DNA of 64,000 nt from Nonlabens xylanidelens (GCF_002934445.1 NZ_PTJE01000004.1:124001-188000), one strand, 5' to 3'. Shown: positions 1 to 9,474, counted from the first letter of the stretch. The notes: a model not told the origin generated them from the sequence alone. Translations and numbers: made by a program.

Positions 1-377
1 TCATATTCTTACCAGGTGTGACTGATCGGTTTAAGGAACAACCATTATTTTTTGCACTTCCTATATTAGCATTTCTAGCAGTGGCAAATGTGCCTCGATT
101 GGTCTCTAAGAAAAAATATTTTCAAGCATTGATCTTTTCATCTTTAACGATGGCCTTTTTATTAATGTTAGTAGCCTTTCAACTATATCCAGTATTATTA
201 CCATCAACGATAGATCCGGCTTTTAGCGTTACTATATACAATGCAGCATCTTCTCAAAAATCATTAGGAATCATGCTTACTATGGTAGTCGTAGGAGCTC
301 CACTTCTTGCTGGATATCTTATCTTTTTATATAAAACATTTAATGGTAAAGTTCAATTAGACGATACCAGTTACTAG
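1..377 (+). CDS. cydB: Cytochrome bd ubiquinol oxidase subunit II, C-terminal part (5' end outside window)
   Basis: This is the last 125 codons of a membrane protein whose reading frame is open to the left edge of the window, so the gene is truncated by the window and not broken. Three hydrophobic segments are visible (roughly residues 13-25, 38-58 and 88-108 of the visible part). The ending, with a YNAASSQKSLGIM stretch, a membrane span and then a short tail containing KVQLDDTSY, is typical of CydB from Bacteroidota. CydB with CydA forms the quinol-oxidising, high-affinity oxygen reductase of the inner membrane. A GTG at position 18 is an internal valine and not the true start. A strong hairpin terminator follows about 50 bases downstream. 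Family assignment is from recognition of the C-terminal pattern and is fairly sure; cydA would be expected just upstream. Confidence 0.85.
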   Translation, partial: IFLPGVTDRFKEQPLFFALPILAFLAVANVPRLVSKKKYFQALIFSSLTMAFLLMLVAFQLYPVLLPSTIDPAFSVTIYNAASSQKSLGIMLTMVVVGAPLLAGYLIFLYKTFNGKVQLDDTSY

Positions 378-396
378 TCATAAAGTGTTATAATTA

Positions 397-412
397 CGCT
401 TTCGCGAAAGCG
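397..412. repeat. 16-bp palindrome, copy 1 (intergenic)
   Basis: Exact copy of CGCTTTCGCGAAAGCG in the gap between cydB and its terminator hairpin. It is a perfect self-complementary 16-mer with no loop, so it is unlikely to act as a terminator itself. Confidence 0.9.
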
Positions 413-424
413 AGATAAATCAAC

Positions 425-458
425 AAAAAGCCATCTATTAATAGGTGGCTTTTTAATT
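425..458 (+). terminator. Rho-independent terminator after cydB
   Basis: Left arm AAAAAGCCATCTATT and right arm AATAGGTGGCTTTTT pair along 15 positions with a single G-T wobble, and the right arm runs into a T tract. It lies 48 bases past the cydB stop and separates it from the efflux operon. Confidence 0.85.
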
Positions 459-469
459 TAAATAAGGTT

Positions 470-487
470 GAGTAACATAGGTTACTC
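470..487. promoter_or_regulatory. Inverted repeat, likely operator of the efflux operon
   Basis: GAGTAAC and GTTACTC are perfect 7-base arms around a 4-base spacer. The element ends 20 bases upstream of a TAAATTTG box and about 45 bases before the TolC gene start. RND efflux operons are often repressed by TetR-type proteins that bind such dyads; no such regulator gene is in the window, so the partner is unknown. Confidence 0.5.
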
Positions 488-507
488 TAGCAAGAAAAAT
501 AGCGAGT

Positions 508-515
508 TAAATTTG
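508..515 (+). promoter_or_regulatory. Candidate -7 box of the RND efflux operon
   Basis: TAAATTTG matches the Bacteroidota sigma-A -7 consensus TAnnTTTG, 18 bases before the ATG of the TolC gene. No clear TTG element sits at the usual distance upstream, so this is a moderate call. Confidence 0.45.
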
Positions 516-533
516 CTTTACTAATCTCTTGTA

Positions 534-1844
534 ATGAAGAAAATCTTATTATTTATAACCTTTAGCATTGCGATATTAACGCAAGCGACAGCACAGCAAA
601 CTACTCTAATTTCAAAAGAAGAAGTTGCTGAAAAAGTGGTTAAAAACAACAATTCTATAAAAATATCTGAGCAAGAATTTCTAGAAGCAAAAGCAGATTT
701 TGATCAGACTAAAGCTGTTTTCTTGCCTAATATAACCGCAAGTCATACTGGTATTATCACCACTAATCCATTGATGGCTTTTGGTTCTAAATTAAATCAA
801 GGAATCTTAACTTCAAACGACTTCAATCCAGATCTTCTTAATGATCCAGATCAGATTCAAAACTTTGCAACTATAATAGAAGTCCAACAACCCTTAATCA
901 ATATAGATGGATTGTACCAACGTAAAGCTGCAAGAGCCTCAATGGAAGCCGTTTTACTTAAAAAACAGCGCACAGAAGAATATCTATCTTTTGAAGTAGA
1001 AAACGCTTACATGCAATTACAACTAGCTTACAAAGGAATTGCGGTGCTAGAAAAAGTTCAAGAAGCCGCTCAAGAGAATTTAAAACTAGCGCAAAACAGA
1101 TTAAAGCAAGGATACCTGCAACGTGCAGATGTATTAAACGTAGAAGTAAGACTTACAGAAGTTCAAAACCAACTACAAACTGCGCGTAGTAACGTGCAAA
1201 ATGCATCTGACTATCTTTCTTATTTAATGGATGACAATGGTTATACCATATACCAGCCTAGTGATAGCTTAACGATTAAAAGCATCACTATAAAGGATAA
1301 TAACTTTTCTGAAAACAGATCAGATATTAAAGCCATGCAGCTTGCTACTACTGCTTATGAAGCAGCAAACAAGGCAGACAAGATGGCTTTTCTACCTAGA
1401 CTTAATGCATTTGGATCCTATGAATTGTATGATGAAAACCTATTTCAAGCAAGTGCAAATGGATATGTGGTAGGTGCACAATTGAGCTGGGATCTTTTTA
1501 AAGGATCACAACGTATCGGTCAGGCTAATAAAAGTAAAGCAACATTAGAGAAATCAAAATTACAATATGAGCAATATGTTTCTAAATCAAAATTAGAAAT
1601 TAATAAAGCGCAGCGCATGCTAAATGATGCAGAAAACAGAATAAAACTAGCACAACTAGCACTGGATCAGTCTAAAGAATCATTACGCATACGTACCAAT
1701 AGATTTAAAGAAGGTCTTGAAAAAACATCAGACCTACTAAATGCCGAAACGCAATTTGCTCAAAAACAATTAGAATATTATCAAACGGTTTTTGAATTCA
1801 ACTATGCACAGGCGTATATCAACTTTTTAACCAAGTCAGAATAA
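534..1844 (+). CDS. TolC-family outer membrane efflux protein
   Basis: A 436-residue protein with a signal peptide (about residues 1-20, ending in ATAQQ) followed by long, Gln/Ala/Lys/Glu-rich helical stretches in two similar halves, the layout of the outer membrane factor of tripartite pumps. The halves hold the usual heptad-like segments (around residues 130-230 and 340-430) and short beta-barrel parts around residues 60-110 and 285-325. It forms the outer membrane channel for the adaptor and RND pump encoded next. The three genes are on the same strand with gaps of 51 and 121 bases and a shared upstream inverted repeat and -7 box, so they probably form one operon. The exported substrate (drug, dye or metal) cannot be told from sequence. 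Length and pattern fit the family well. Confidence 0.9.
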   Translation: MKKILLFITFSIAILTQATAQQTTLISKEEVAEKVVKNNNSIKISEQEFLEAKADFDQTKAVFLPNITASHTGIITTNPLMAFGSKLNQGILTSNDFNPDLLNDPDQIQNFATIIEVQQPLINIDGLYQRKAARASMEAVLLKKQRTEEYLSFEVENAYMQLQLAYKGIAVLEKVQEAAQENLKLAQNRLKQGYLQRADVLNVEVRLTEVQNQLQTARSNVQNASDYLSYLMDDNGYTIYQPSDSLTIKSITIKDNNFSENRSDIKAMQLATTAYEAANKADKMAFLPRLNAFGSYELYDENLFQASANGYVVGAQLSWDLFKGSQRIGQANKSKATLEKSKLQYEQYVSKSKLEINKAQRMLNDAENRIKLAQLALDQSKESLRIRTNRFKEGLEKTSDLLNAETQFAQKQLEYYQTVFEFNYAQAYINFLTKSE

Positions 1845-1895
1845 CAAATCCATCTAATAAAAGAGCCCAAGCTTTTTATTTATAAAATATAAAGA

Positions 1896-2972
1896 ATGAA
1901 AAAATCATATATCCTATTAACCGCAGTCTTTACCTTACTAATAATGAGCTGTGGTGAAAAAGAGTCTCAACCAGTGGTGGACAATTCTCCTGCAATTCCT
2001 GTAACGGTACAGGCAGTAATTGACAACAATAGCAGTCCTTTTCTTGCGGTAAGTGGTAAAGTGCAAGCCGCAAATAGCGCACAATTAAGTACACGCATGA
2101 TGGGATTTGTAAATAATGTTCTAGTTAACGTAGGTGATCCAGTAAAAAAAGGTCAGTTGTTAGTGTCCATTAATAATGCAGATTTACAGGCAAAAAAGGG
2201 ACAAGTAAACGCAAGTATTACCGAAGCTACTGCAGCATTTAATAATGCTCAAAAAGATTACAACAGATTCAAAAACCTGTTTGCAGATAATAGTGCGTCA
2301 CAAAAAGAACTAGATGACATCACGGCAAATTTTAACATGGCCAAGGCTCGTCTAGAAGGTACACAGCAAATGAAAAACGAAATTAATGCTCAGTTTGCTT
2401 ATTCTAATATAACCGCGCCTTTTAATGGTGTTATTACTAGCAAAAACATTAAAAAAGGTGACATGGCAAATCCTGGACAGCCGTTACTTTCAATAGAGGC
2501 GCCTGGCGATTTTGAAGTAATGGCTATGGTACCTGAAACTGAGATCTCTCAAATTAAAAAAGAAACAGAAGTACAGGTAACGATATCTTCCATTCAACAA
2601 ACATTAACTGGTAAGGTAAAAGAAGTAAGTACATCTGCACAACAAACTGGTGGTCAGTATCTAGTAAAAATAACGTTAGATAAAACAGATGTACCGGTTC
2701 TATCTGGCATGTTTGCCACTATTGCTTTCCCAGTTGAAAGAAAAGCTGCAAATCATAATGTTCTAATTCCGTCATCGGCACTTATTACAAAAGGTCAACT
2801 TACTGGTGTGTACACCATCAGCGAGAATAATACTGCTATGCTACGCTGGTTGCGATTAGGTAGAACTCTAGATGATCAAGTAGAAATATTATCAGGACTT
2901 AATGCCGATGAAAAATACATTACCTCATCAAATGGTAAGCTATTTAACGGTGCAAAAGTGACTATACAATAA
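1896..2972 (+). CDS. RND efflux periplasmic adaptor (HlyD/MFP family) lipoprotein
   Basis: A 358-residue membrane fusion protein. The N-terminus has a lipoprotein signal peptide with the lipobox IMSC (Cys19), so it is anchored by lipid. Next come the biotinyl-like half motifs (around residues 60-90 and 165-195, with NITAPFNGVITSKNIKKGD as the second half), a helical hairpin between them (about residues 95-155), and the beta-barrel and membrane-proximal domains to the C-terminus. It bridges the RND pump in the inner membrane to the TolC channel. Position between the two partner genes supports this. It lacks runs of Met or His that would point to a metal-only pump, so the substrate class stays open. 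Confidence 0.9.
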   Translation: MKKSYILLTAVFTLLIMSCGEKESQPVVDNSPAIPVTVQAVIDNNSSPFLAVSGKVQAANSAQLSTRMMGFVNNVLVNVGDPVKKGQLLVSINNADLQAKKGQVNASITEATAAFNNAQKDYNRFKNLFADNSASQKELDDITANFNMAKARLEGTQQMKNEINAQFAYSNITAPFNGVITSKNIKKGDMANPGQPLLSIEAPGDFEVMAMVPETEISQIKKETEVQVTISSIQQTLTGKVKEVSTSAQQTGGQYLVKITLDKTDVPVLSGMFATIAFPVERKAANHNVLIPSSALITKGQLTGVYTISENNTAMLRWLRLGRTLDDQVEILSGLNADEKYITSSNGKLFNGAKVTIQ

Positions 2973-2986
2973 TTCAATATTGCGTT

Positions 2987-3018
2987 AAGGATAGTAGTGA
3001 AAATCCTTTTTGTGGTTT
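2987..3018 (+). terminator. Weak hairpin with T tract between adaptor and pump genes
   Basis: AAGGAT and ATCCTT pair around a 10-base loop and are followed by a T-rich stretch. The stem is short. It might lower read-through into the pump gene (attenuation) and need not be a full stop. Confidence 0.3.
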
Positions 3019-3022
3019 TTTT

Positions 3023-3038
3023 CGCTTTCGCGAAAACT
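3023..3038. repeat. 16-bp palindrome, copy 2 (degenerate, intergenic)
   Basis: CGCTTTCGCGAAAACT differs from the consensus at two positions in its right arm (14 of 16). It sits in the 121-base gap between the adaptor and pump genes, just after a short T-rich hairpin. Confidence 0.7.
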
Positions 3039-3093
3039 GCCTTCAAAAAGATTGTAACGGATAGCCTGTTAAAACGCCCAAAAAATATATCTA

Positions 3094-6000
3094 ATGAAAG
3101 AAGGATTAGCTGGTAAAGTTGCCAAAGTCTTTATGAATTCAAAGCTGACTGTGCTCTTAATGATCGTCTTTATGGTCGTAGGAGTATACAGCTCATTTTT
3201 AATACCACGTGAAGAAGAACCACAGATCGATGTACCTATGGCAGATATCTTTGTAGGTTATCCAGGTGCTAGCCCTACTGAGGTGGAATCTCGTGTTATT
3301 AAACCACTGGAGCAACTTATTTCTAACATCAAAGGTGTCGAGTACGTCTACTCTACTTCTATGAAGGAACAAGGAATGGTGATTGTACAGTTTTATGTAG
3401 GCGAGGATATTGAACGCAGTTTTGTAAAACTCTATAACGAGATCAATAAACACATGGATCAAATGCCTGAAGGCGTGACCATGCCACTGGTAAAAACACG
3501 TGCCATAGATGATGTCCCTATGCTAGGCCTTACTTTATGGAGTGAGAATTATAGTGATTATCAACTAGGACAGATGGCTCATGAATTAGAAGCCGAAATA
3601 AAAAAAATAAATGATGTCGCTATCACACATAAAATAGGTGGTAGAGAACGTCAATTAAGAGTTGTTTTAGATAAGGATAAACTAGCCTCTAGTGGTTTAG
3701 ATTTTATGCAAGTATCTCAAATGATCAAGGCTAATAATGCCCAACTTAATGCTGGTAAATTTGATAAAAACGACACCGAGTTTATCGTTAACACTGGTGA
3801 TTTTCTAGCCAGTACTACTGATGTTGAAAATCTTGTAGTTGGTGTGCAACAAAATCAACCTATCTATTTAAAACAAGTCGCTCAAATAATTGATGGACCA
3901 GAGGTACCTCAAAGTTATGTGAGTTTAGGCTTTGGTCAAGGAAGTGATAAAAAAACCGGTTTCTTATCTGAATATCCAGCGGTAACTATATCTGTTGCAA
4001 AACGTAAAGGTGCAGATGCTATGAAAATTGCAGATGTCATTATTACCAAAGTTGAACACCTGCGTAAGACTTTAATACCAGATGATGTACAAGTAGAAAT
4101 TACACGTAATTATGGCGAGACGGCATCTCATAAAGTGTCAGAATTATTATTGCACCTTATAGGTTCCATTATTGCTGTAACCTTTGTTGTAATGCTAGCG
4201 ATGGGCTGGCGTGGTGGACTCGTTGTATTTCTTTCTGTACCGATCACGTTTGCATTAACTTTATTGAGTTATTACATGCTGGACTACACCTTAAACAGGA
4301 TTACCTTATTTGCATTAGTGTTTGTAACCGGTATTGTAGTTGATGATTCCATCATTATAGCAGAGAATATGCACCGACACTTTAAAATGAAGCGATTGCC
4401 TTTTAAAGATGCTGCCTTATATGCTATAAACGAAGTAGGGAACCCTACTATCCTAGCAACCTTTACGGTAATCGCATCTGTATTACCTATGGCTTTTGTA
4501 TCTGGATTAATGGGACCATATATGGCACCTATGCCTATAGGAGCTTCCATTGCTATGATTTTATCTTTGTTTGTAGCCTTAACCATTACTCCATACTTAG
4601 GTTATATATTCCTAAGAGAAAAAGAGAAAAAAGGTGCTGTTGTAAAAACGGAGAAGCCGCTTGAAGAAACTCTTATTTATCGATTGTATAATAAATTTGA
4701 ACGTCCTTTAATGGAGAATCGTTTCAAACGATGGTTATTTCTAAGTGGTACGTTTGTGATATTATTAGTTACCATGGGATTGTTTTTCACAAATTCTGTT
4801 GCGGTAAAAATGTTGCCATTTGACAATAAAAACGAGTTTCAAGTGGTCATAGATATGCCTGAAGGTACAACTCTAGAACGCACTGGTGTGGTCGCTCAAG
4901 AAATATCTCAGTATTTATCTACTAGACCAGAAGTAGTCAATTATCAAAATTACATCGGGACATCTGCACCTATCACTTTTAACGGACTAGTGCGTCATTA
5001 TGATTTGCGTGGTGGTAGTAATATGGCTGACATACAAGTTAATCTAATTGATAAAGAAAAACGTAGTGCACAAAGTCATGATATCGCTAGCTTATTTCGT
5101 CCTGATATTCAAAAAATCGCTGCGAAGTATAATGCCAATGTAAAACTAGTTGAAGTACCGCCAGGACCACCAGTACTTTCCACAATTGTTGCAGAAATTT
5201 ATGGTCCAGATTATGAGCAACAAATTACTGTAGCAAATGAGGTGCAAAATATTTTAAAGAACACGGATGATGTAGTTGATATAGACTGGATGGTAGAAAA
5301 CGACCAAACTGAATATCAATTTACTATCAACAAAGAAAAGGCAATGTTATATGGCGTGGCACCGCAACAAATAGCCTACACCATGCACCTAGCACTATCT
5401 GATAGACCTGTAACTAATTTATATGATGAAGATGCAGTTCAACAAATAGGTATCGTACTAGCACTAGATGAAAAAGAGAAGTCAACGATTCAAGACATTT
5501 CACAACTTAAAGTTGCTTCTAATCAGGGAACCATGGTACCTATCGCAGACTTAGTAGAGATCAGTGAGTCTATAAGTGCAAAAAGTATTTATCGTAAAAA
5601 TCAAAAAAGAGTCGTATACGTCATGGCAGATATGGCAGGAGAACTAGAAAGTCCTGCATATGCTATCCTAGGCATGGAAGAAAAATTAAAATCAATTCCT
5701 ATGCCTGAAGGCTACAGTATAAGCGAAATGTATTTAGGTCAACCAGATTTTGAAGATGATTATACGGTAAAGTGGGATGGCGAATGGCAAATAACATTAG
5801 AAGTATTTAGAGATCTGGGAATTGCATTTCTAGGTGCCATTATATTAATCTACATATTGATTGTAGGATGGTTTCAAAATTTTAAAGCACCTATCGTTAT
5901 GATGGTGGCCATACCGTTATCCCTAATCGGTATTATTTTAGGTCACTGGATTATGGGTGCTTTCTTTACCGCAACATCTTTTATAGGAATGATAGCCCTA

Positions 6001-6288
6001 GCCGGTATTATGGTTAGGAACTCTGTACTATTAATAGACTTCATTAATTTAAGAACTGCCGAAGGTGTGCCTCTTAAACAGGCTGCTATTGAAGCTGGTG
6101 CGGTACGTACCACTCCTATCTTGCTTACAGCAGGTACAGTTGTTATAGGCGCATTTGTCATACTATTTGACCCTATTTTTCAAGGGTTGGCAATATCATT
6201 AATGGGTGGAACTATTGTGTCTACTGTATTGACCCTACTGGTAGTACCATTAGTTTATTATATGATAGAAAAGAAAAATTATAAATAA
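3094..6288 (+). CDS. RND-family efflux pump, inner membrane permease (AcrB/HAE1-like)
   Basis: A 1064-residue protein of the usual RND length. It has one N-terminal membrane helix (about residues 18-36), a large periplasmic loop, five to six helices near residues 345-510, a short cytoplasmic stretch, a helix near 545-565, a second periplasmic loop, and a final helix group at about 910-1055. The helix-4 motif VVDDSI carries the paired aspartates of the proton relay. The opening IPREEEP motif and the GYPGASPTEVE motif are typical of RND proteins. It drives proton-coupled export through the adaptor and TolC partners encoded just upstream. The 3' neighbour, a DUF2892 protein 12 bases downstream, is probably cotranscribed. 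No sequence feature tells drug from metal export with certainty. Confidence 0.92.
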   Translation: MKEGLAGKVAKVFMNSKLTVLLMIVFMVVGVYSSFLIPREEEPQIDVPMADIFVGYPGASPTEVESRVIKPLEQLISNIKGVEYVYSTSMKEQGMVIVQFYVGEDIERSFVKLYNEINKHMDQMPEGVTMPLVKTRAIDDVPMLGLTLWSENYSDYQLGQMAHELEAEIKKINDVAITHKIGGRERQLRVVLDKDKLASSGLDFMQVSQMIKANNAQLNAGKFDKNDTEFIVNTGDFLASTTDVENLVVGVQQNQPIYLKQVAQIIDGPEVPQSYVSLGFGQGSDKKTGFLSEYPAVTISVAKRKGADAMKIADVIITKVEHLRKTLIPDDVQVEITRNYGETASHKVSELLLHLIGSIIAVTFVVMLAMGWRGGLVVFLSVPITFALTLLSYYMLDYTLNRITLFALVFVTGIVVDDSIIIAENMHRHFKMKRLPFKDAALYAINEVGNPTILATFTVIASVLPMAFVSGLMGPYMAPMPIGASIAMILSLFVALTITPYLGYIFLREKEKKGAVVKTEKPLEETLIYRLYNKFERPLMENRFKRWLFLSGTFVILLVTMGLFFTNSVAVKMLPFDNKNEFQVVIDMPEGTTLERTGVVAQEISQYLSTRPEVVNYQNYIGTSAPITFNGLVRHYDLRGGSNMADIQVNLIDKEKRSAQSHDIASLFRPDIQKIAAKYNANVKLVEVPPGPPVLSTIVAEIYGPDYEQQITVANEVQNILKNTDDVVDIDWMVENDQTEYQFTINKEKAMLYGVAPQQIAYTMHLALSDRPVTNLYDEDAVQQIGIVLALDEKEKSTIQDISQLKVASNQGTMVPIADLVEISESISAKSIYRKNQKRVVYVMADMAGELESPAYAILGMEEKLKSIPMPEGYSISEMYLGQPDFEDDYTVKWDGEWQITLEVFRDLGIAFLGAIILIYILIVGWFQNFKAPIVMMVAIPLSLIGIILGHWIMGAFFTATSFIGMIALAGIMVRNSVLLIDFINLRTAEGVPLKQAAIEAGAVRTTPILLTAGTVVIGAFVILFDPIFQGLAISLMGGTIVSTVLTLLVVPLVYYMIEKKNYK

Positions 6289-6300
6289 TAAAATCAAGCA

Positions 6301-6510
6301 ATGTTAAATACATATTTTAGAGTAATCGTAGGTACCATGGTACTTTTAAGCGTGGTGTTAACCGTTTATGTAAACCCAAACTGGATGTGGTTTACGGTAT
6401 TTATAGGTGTTAACCTTATACAGTCTGCATTTACAAAGTGGTGTTTACTAGAAACTATTCTAGTTAAATTGGGTGTTAAGAAAGAAGCAAAATGTTGTGC
6501 TGTAAAGTAG
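6301..6510 (+). CDS. Small DUF2892-family membrane protein
   Basis: A 69-residue protein with two hydrophobic segments (about residues 7-25 and 29-46) and a cysteine-containing tail (KCCAVK). The pattern of an N-terminal helix, then GVNLIQSAFTKWCLLE, fits the DUF2892 (YgaP-like membrane domain) family, often found beside rhodanese or transporter genes. It starts 12 bases after the RND pump gene, so it is likely the last gene of that operon. Its job is unknown; the paired Cys residues could bind metal or take part in sulfur chemistry, but this is only a guess. Confidence 0.75.
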   Translation: MLNTYFRVIVGTMVLLSVVLTVYVNPNWMWFTVFIGVNLIQSAFTKWCLLETILVKLGVKKEAKCCAVK

Positions 6511-6527
6511 AAATATCAATACAGCAC

Positions 6528-6914
6528 TTAAAATTGTTGTGAAGCCCAAATGATAGCCTCATCTAGTGTAGAACAAATTATAAAAGGCTTTGATAAAAAG
6601 TTTTTTTCAAAACTAGCTGTTTTGATTTTAATTCCATTGTCTGCAACTACAGCCATACCGATTAAATTCTCAACAGCTGCAACCTTAGGGTAAATTAACG
6701 GATTTACTGAATAGGAATACACTCGGTTAGAAATATAAATGAATTTTTGATCGCTGAAATGATTTTCAATCAACGCATGGAAGATATCGATATCATCTAC
6801 TTCAACAGAATATCCCTCTTTAACTTGTACAATTAAATAAAGTTTAAAAATGAATATATCTGCATATCCTATATCGTAATGTTTTATTGATTTCATAAAG
6901 CTAAGTTGGTTCAT
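6528..6914 (-). CDS. Uncharacterised small protein, possibly STAS/SpoIIAA-like
   Basis: A 128-residue soluble protein with no signal peptide or membrane helix. It alternates short hydrophobic strands and helices, and carries a central KFIYISNRVYSYSVNP stretch that I associate with a family of flavobacterial proteins with a possible STAS/SEC14-like fold. I do not know a function. The reading frame is open up to 6989, but the extra N-terminal part would be encoded by the 16-bp palindrome (LSRKR) and looks unlike the family, so I chose the Met at 6914; a Met at 6896 is also possible. It converges on the DUF2892 gene with an 17-base gap. It has no obvious operon partners. Confidence 0.65.
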   Translation of the reverse strand: MNQLSFMKSIKHYDIGYADIFIFKLYLIVQVKEGYSVEVDDIDIFHALIENHFSDQKFIYISNRVYSYSVNPLIYPKVAAVENLIGMAVVADNGIKIKTASFEKNFLSKPFIICSTLDEAIIWASQQF

Positions 6915-6957
6915 AAAGATAGGCTTTTTATTAATTATAGCTATGTGATTTAGGTTC

Positions 6958-6973
6958 CGCTTTCGCGAAAGCG
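6958..6973. repeat. 16-bp palindrome, copy 3
   Basis: Exact copy, extended to an 18-bp palindrome by one C/G pair (6957-6974). It lies about 45 bases upstream of the chosen start of the STAS-like gene, so probably in its leader or promoter region. Confidence 0.9.
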
Positions 6974-7134
6974 GAATTACTACAAACAATTGTCTAAAAA
7001 TGAGAATCTCTCTGTTTTAGTGGCTTCAAATAGAGAAATTAATGAAAACGGTACGATTCTATACTTCATTTAGGACTCTTTAAGACCTAGCTATATCGTT
7101 TTAGTAGGTATCTTGAATTCTCTTAAAACAACCT

Positions 7135-9432
7135 ATGAAAAGAATATTTTTACTAGCGCTAGCCATAGCTTTAATCTCATGTAATGATCAAAAGCTGACT
7201 TCTATAAACGTATCAAATATAGACGAGCTGCAAAGTGCAATTGACGACTCAAAAGCCGGAGATGTTATCACCATGAAAAACGGTATCTGGAAGGATGCTC
7301 AAATCAAATTTCATGGAATGGGAACAGAGCAAAAACCTATAGTTTTAAAAGCAGAAACACCTGGTGAGGTAATCTTAGAAGGACAGTCTTTTTTAAAATT
7401 AAGTGGTGAATATCTAGTTGCCAAAGATCTTTATTTTAAGAATGGATACACACCAGACGAAGCAGTTATAATATTTAGAAACTCCCCTGACTCTATCGCT
7501 TTTAACTGTCGTGTTACTGGTACAGTTATAGAAGAGTTTACACAACCTGATCGTCATAGAAAAGATCACTGGATAGAGTTTTATGGCAAACATAATGAAC
7601 TAGATCACAGTTATATTGCTGGAAAATCTAATGAAGGACCTACTTTAAAGGTATATCTTAATGGTAACGAACATGTAAATAATTATCATAAGATACATGA
7701 CAACCATTTCGGGCCTAGACCTAGAAAAGGTGGTCCTAAGGCTGAGACTATGCAACTAGGTGCTAGTACAACGTCTATGACACCGTCCTATACTCAAGTA
7801 ACTAATAACCTTTTTGAAAAATGTAATGGTGAGGTAGAAATTATTTCTAGTAAATCTAATTTTAATAACTTTTCTAATAACGTATTTCTAGAGAGTGAAG
7901 GATCTGTAGTAACTAGACATGGTAATTATGCAACTATAAGTGGTAACATATTTATAGGTAATGATAACCCTTATGTAGGTGGAATACGTGTTATTAATAC
8001 TGGTCACGTAGTAACTAATAATTATTTCTATAAAATGCGCGGTACAGAATTCCGTAGTGGACTGGCTGTTATGAACGGTATCCCTAAATCTCCTTTAAAT
8101 AGATATAACCAGGTAACTGATGTAGTTATAGCGCACAATAGCTGGATAGACTGTGAACAACCTATACATTTTTCTGTAGGTGTAAACACTGATCAGGCAG
8201 AGGTTTTACCACCGTCTGAAATAAGATCTGCACGTCCTAAAAGAGTCATATTTGCTAATAATCTTGTTTATAATGACAGATTTACTTCTTATCCTATTAA
8301 GGCTTATGATAAAATAGATGGTGTGAAATTTAAAAACAATTTACTGTTAAGTAATAAAAACATGGATTCTGATCGTGAAGATTTCACATTAAAATCTATC
8401 TCTAATACGTTAGGTGACGAGCTTTTTTACACTCCTGCACAGTATGATGGTAAGTTATATGATGGTTATGGTTTTAATGATATCGATGTAGATCTTTTTG
8501 GTAAATCTAGAAACCAAGATCAAAATTACATAGGTGCTATTATCCCACCAGTGAGCGATAAAAAAGCAACGGTAGATTATTCTATTTATGGTGCAAAATG
8601 GTTTACACCTTCTACTGGAAATAAAGATATAAAAACTCATACAGTTACAAATGCGAGTGAGTTCATGGCAGCTATTAAAGATGCTAATTCTGAAGATATT
8701 CTTTCTTTAAAAGAAGGTACTTACTTGATAGATGAAACGATCACACTAGCTAAGGAGTTAAAAATAACATCTGCCAATAAAGATGCTAGAGCAACTATAC
8801 AATTTGATAATTTAAAGACTGCTTTCTTAATGCAACCTAAAGGTATTTTACATTTAGAAAATTTAAATATTCTAGGTACTGCAGACCAAGATTTCTTCAG
8901 GACAGAAGATAAGGATATGTCTAAGGCATATGGTATACATCTTAATGACATAAGTGTTGAAAATTTCAAATCTGTGTTAGATGCGTCTAAAAGTTCATTT
9001 GCAGATGAGATTATAGTTAACAATTCTACTTTTAAAAACTGTATCAACGGATTTTTGCTAGACAAGGAAATAGATGATAAAGGAGATTACAACGTAGAGT
9101 TTCTAACTATAACAAAATCTAATTTTGACAACATATCTAACGAAGTGATAGATTTCTATAGAGGTGGTTATGATGAGTCTACCATAGGAGGTATTTTAAA
9201 CCTTTCTGGCAACACTTTTACCAACTCTGGTAAACTAGATAAAGATGAAATTCTAATCAATACTAGAGGTATCGTAAACGTGACTTTTGAGAACAATACT
9301 TTTACTAATAACGACACTAAGTTTACAGCTGTTTTATGGGGTGCCAAAGGGCAACAACCGGTTAACAATACAGTTACTAACTCTGGTGAAATTAAAGTAG
9401 TTGAAAATATAGAATTGAAACTAGTTTATTAA
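7135..9432 (+). CDS. PL6 family alginate lyase, lipoprotein (first copy)
   Basis: A 765-residue protein with a lipoprotein signal peptide (lipobox LISC, Cys16) and a right-handed beta-helix of the chondroitinase-B/PL6 type over about residues 22-470, followed by a second helix-like region to the end. The presumed catalytic pair is present: Lys240 in EIISSKS and Arg261 in TRHG, 21 residues apart as expected in PL6 lyases. PL6 enzymes cut alginate (often MG or G-rich blocks) by beta-elimination, giving unsaturated oligomers. The lipid anchor suggests an outer membrane place. The gene stands alone on the plus strand, opposite the PL17 operon, and ends at a strong terminator. The preceding 145 bases show no copy of the GntR-type operator found elsewhere in the locus. 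Exact specificity cannot be read from the sequence. Confidence 0.88.
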   Translation: MKRIFLLALAIALISCNDQKLTSINVSNIDELQSAIDDSKAGDVITMKNGIWKDAQIKFHGMGTEQKPIVLKAETPGEVILEGQSFLKLSGEYLVAKDLYFKNGYTPDEAVIIFRNSPDSIAFNCRVTGTVIEEFTQPDRHRKDHWIEFYGKHNELDHSYIAGKSNEGPTLKVYLNGNEHVNNYHKIHDNHFGPRPRKGGPKAETMQLGASTTSMTPSYTQVTNNLFEKCNGEVEIISSKSNFNNFSNNVFLESEGSVVTRHGNYATISGNIFIGNDNPYVGGIRVINTGHVVTNNYFYKMRGTEFRSGLAVMNGIPKSPLNRYNQVTDVVIAHNSWIDCEQPIHFSVGVNTDQAEVLPPSEIRSARPKRVIFANNLVYNDRFTSYPIKAYDKIDGVKFKNNLLLSNKNMDSDREDFTLKSISNTLGDELFYTPAQYDGKLYDGYGFNDIDVDLFGKSRNQDQNYIGAIIPPVSDKKATVDYSIYGAKWFTPSTGNKDIKTHTVTNASEFMAAIKDANSEDILSLKEGTYLIDETITLAKELKITSANKDARATIQFDNLKTAFLMQPKGILHLENLNILGTADQDFFRTEDKDMSKAYGIHLNDISVENFKSVLDASKSSFADEIIVNNSTFKNCINGFLLDKEIDDKGDYNVEFLTITKSNFDNISNEVIDFYRGGYDESTIGGILNLSGNTFTNSGKLDKDEILINTRGIVNVTFENNTFTNNDTKFTAVLWGAKGQQPVNNTVTNSGEIKVVENIELKLVY

Positions 9433-9474
9433 TTTAAAGAATATTGTAGAATTAATTTTTAATTCTCTTAAAGT

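Noticed and set aside
18-377. GTG at position 18 as the start of a small membrane protein gene
   Set aside because: The frame is open to the window edge and the residues upstream and downstream fit an internal part of CydB.
397-412. Palindromes as Rho-independent terminators or MITE ends
   Set aside because: They have no loop, no following T tract, no shared flanking sequence or target duplication, and many lie inside essential genes.
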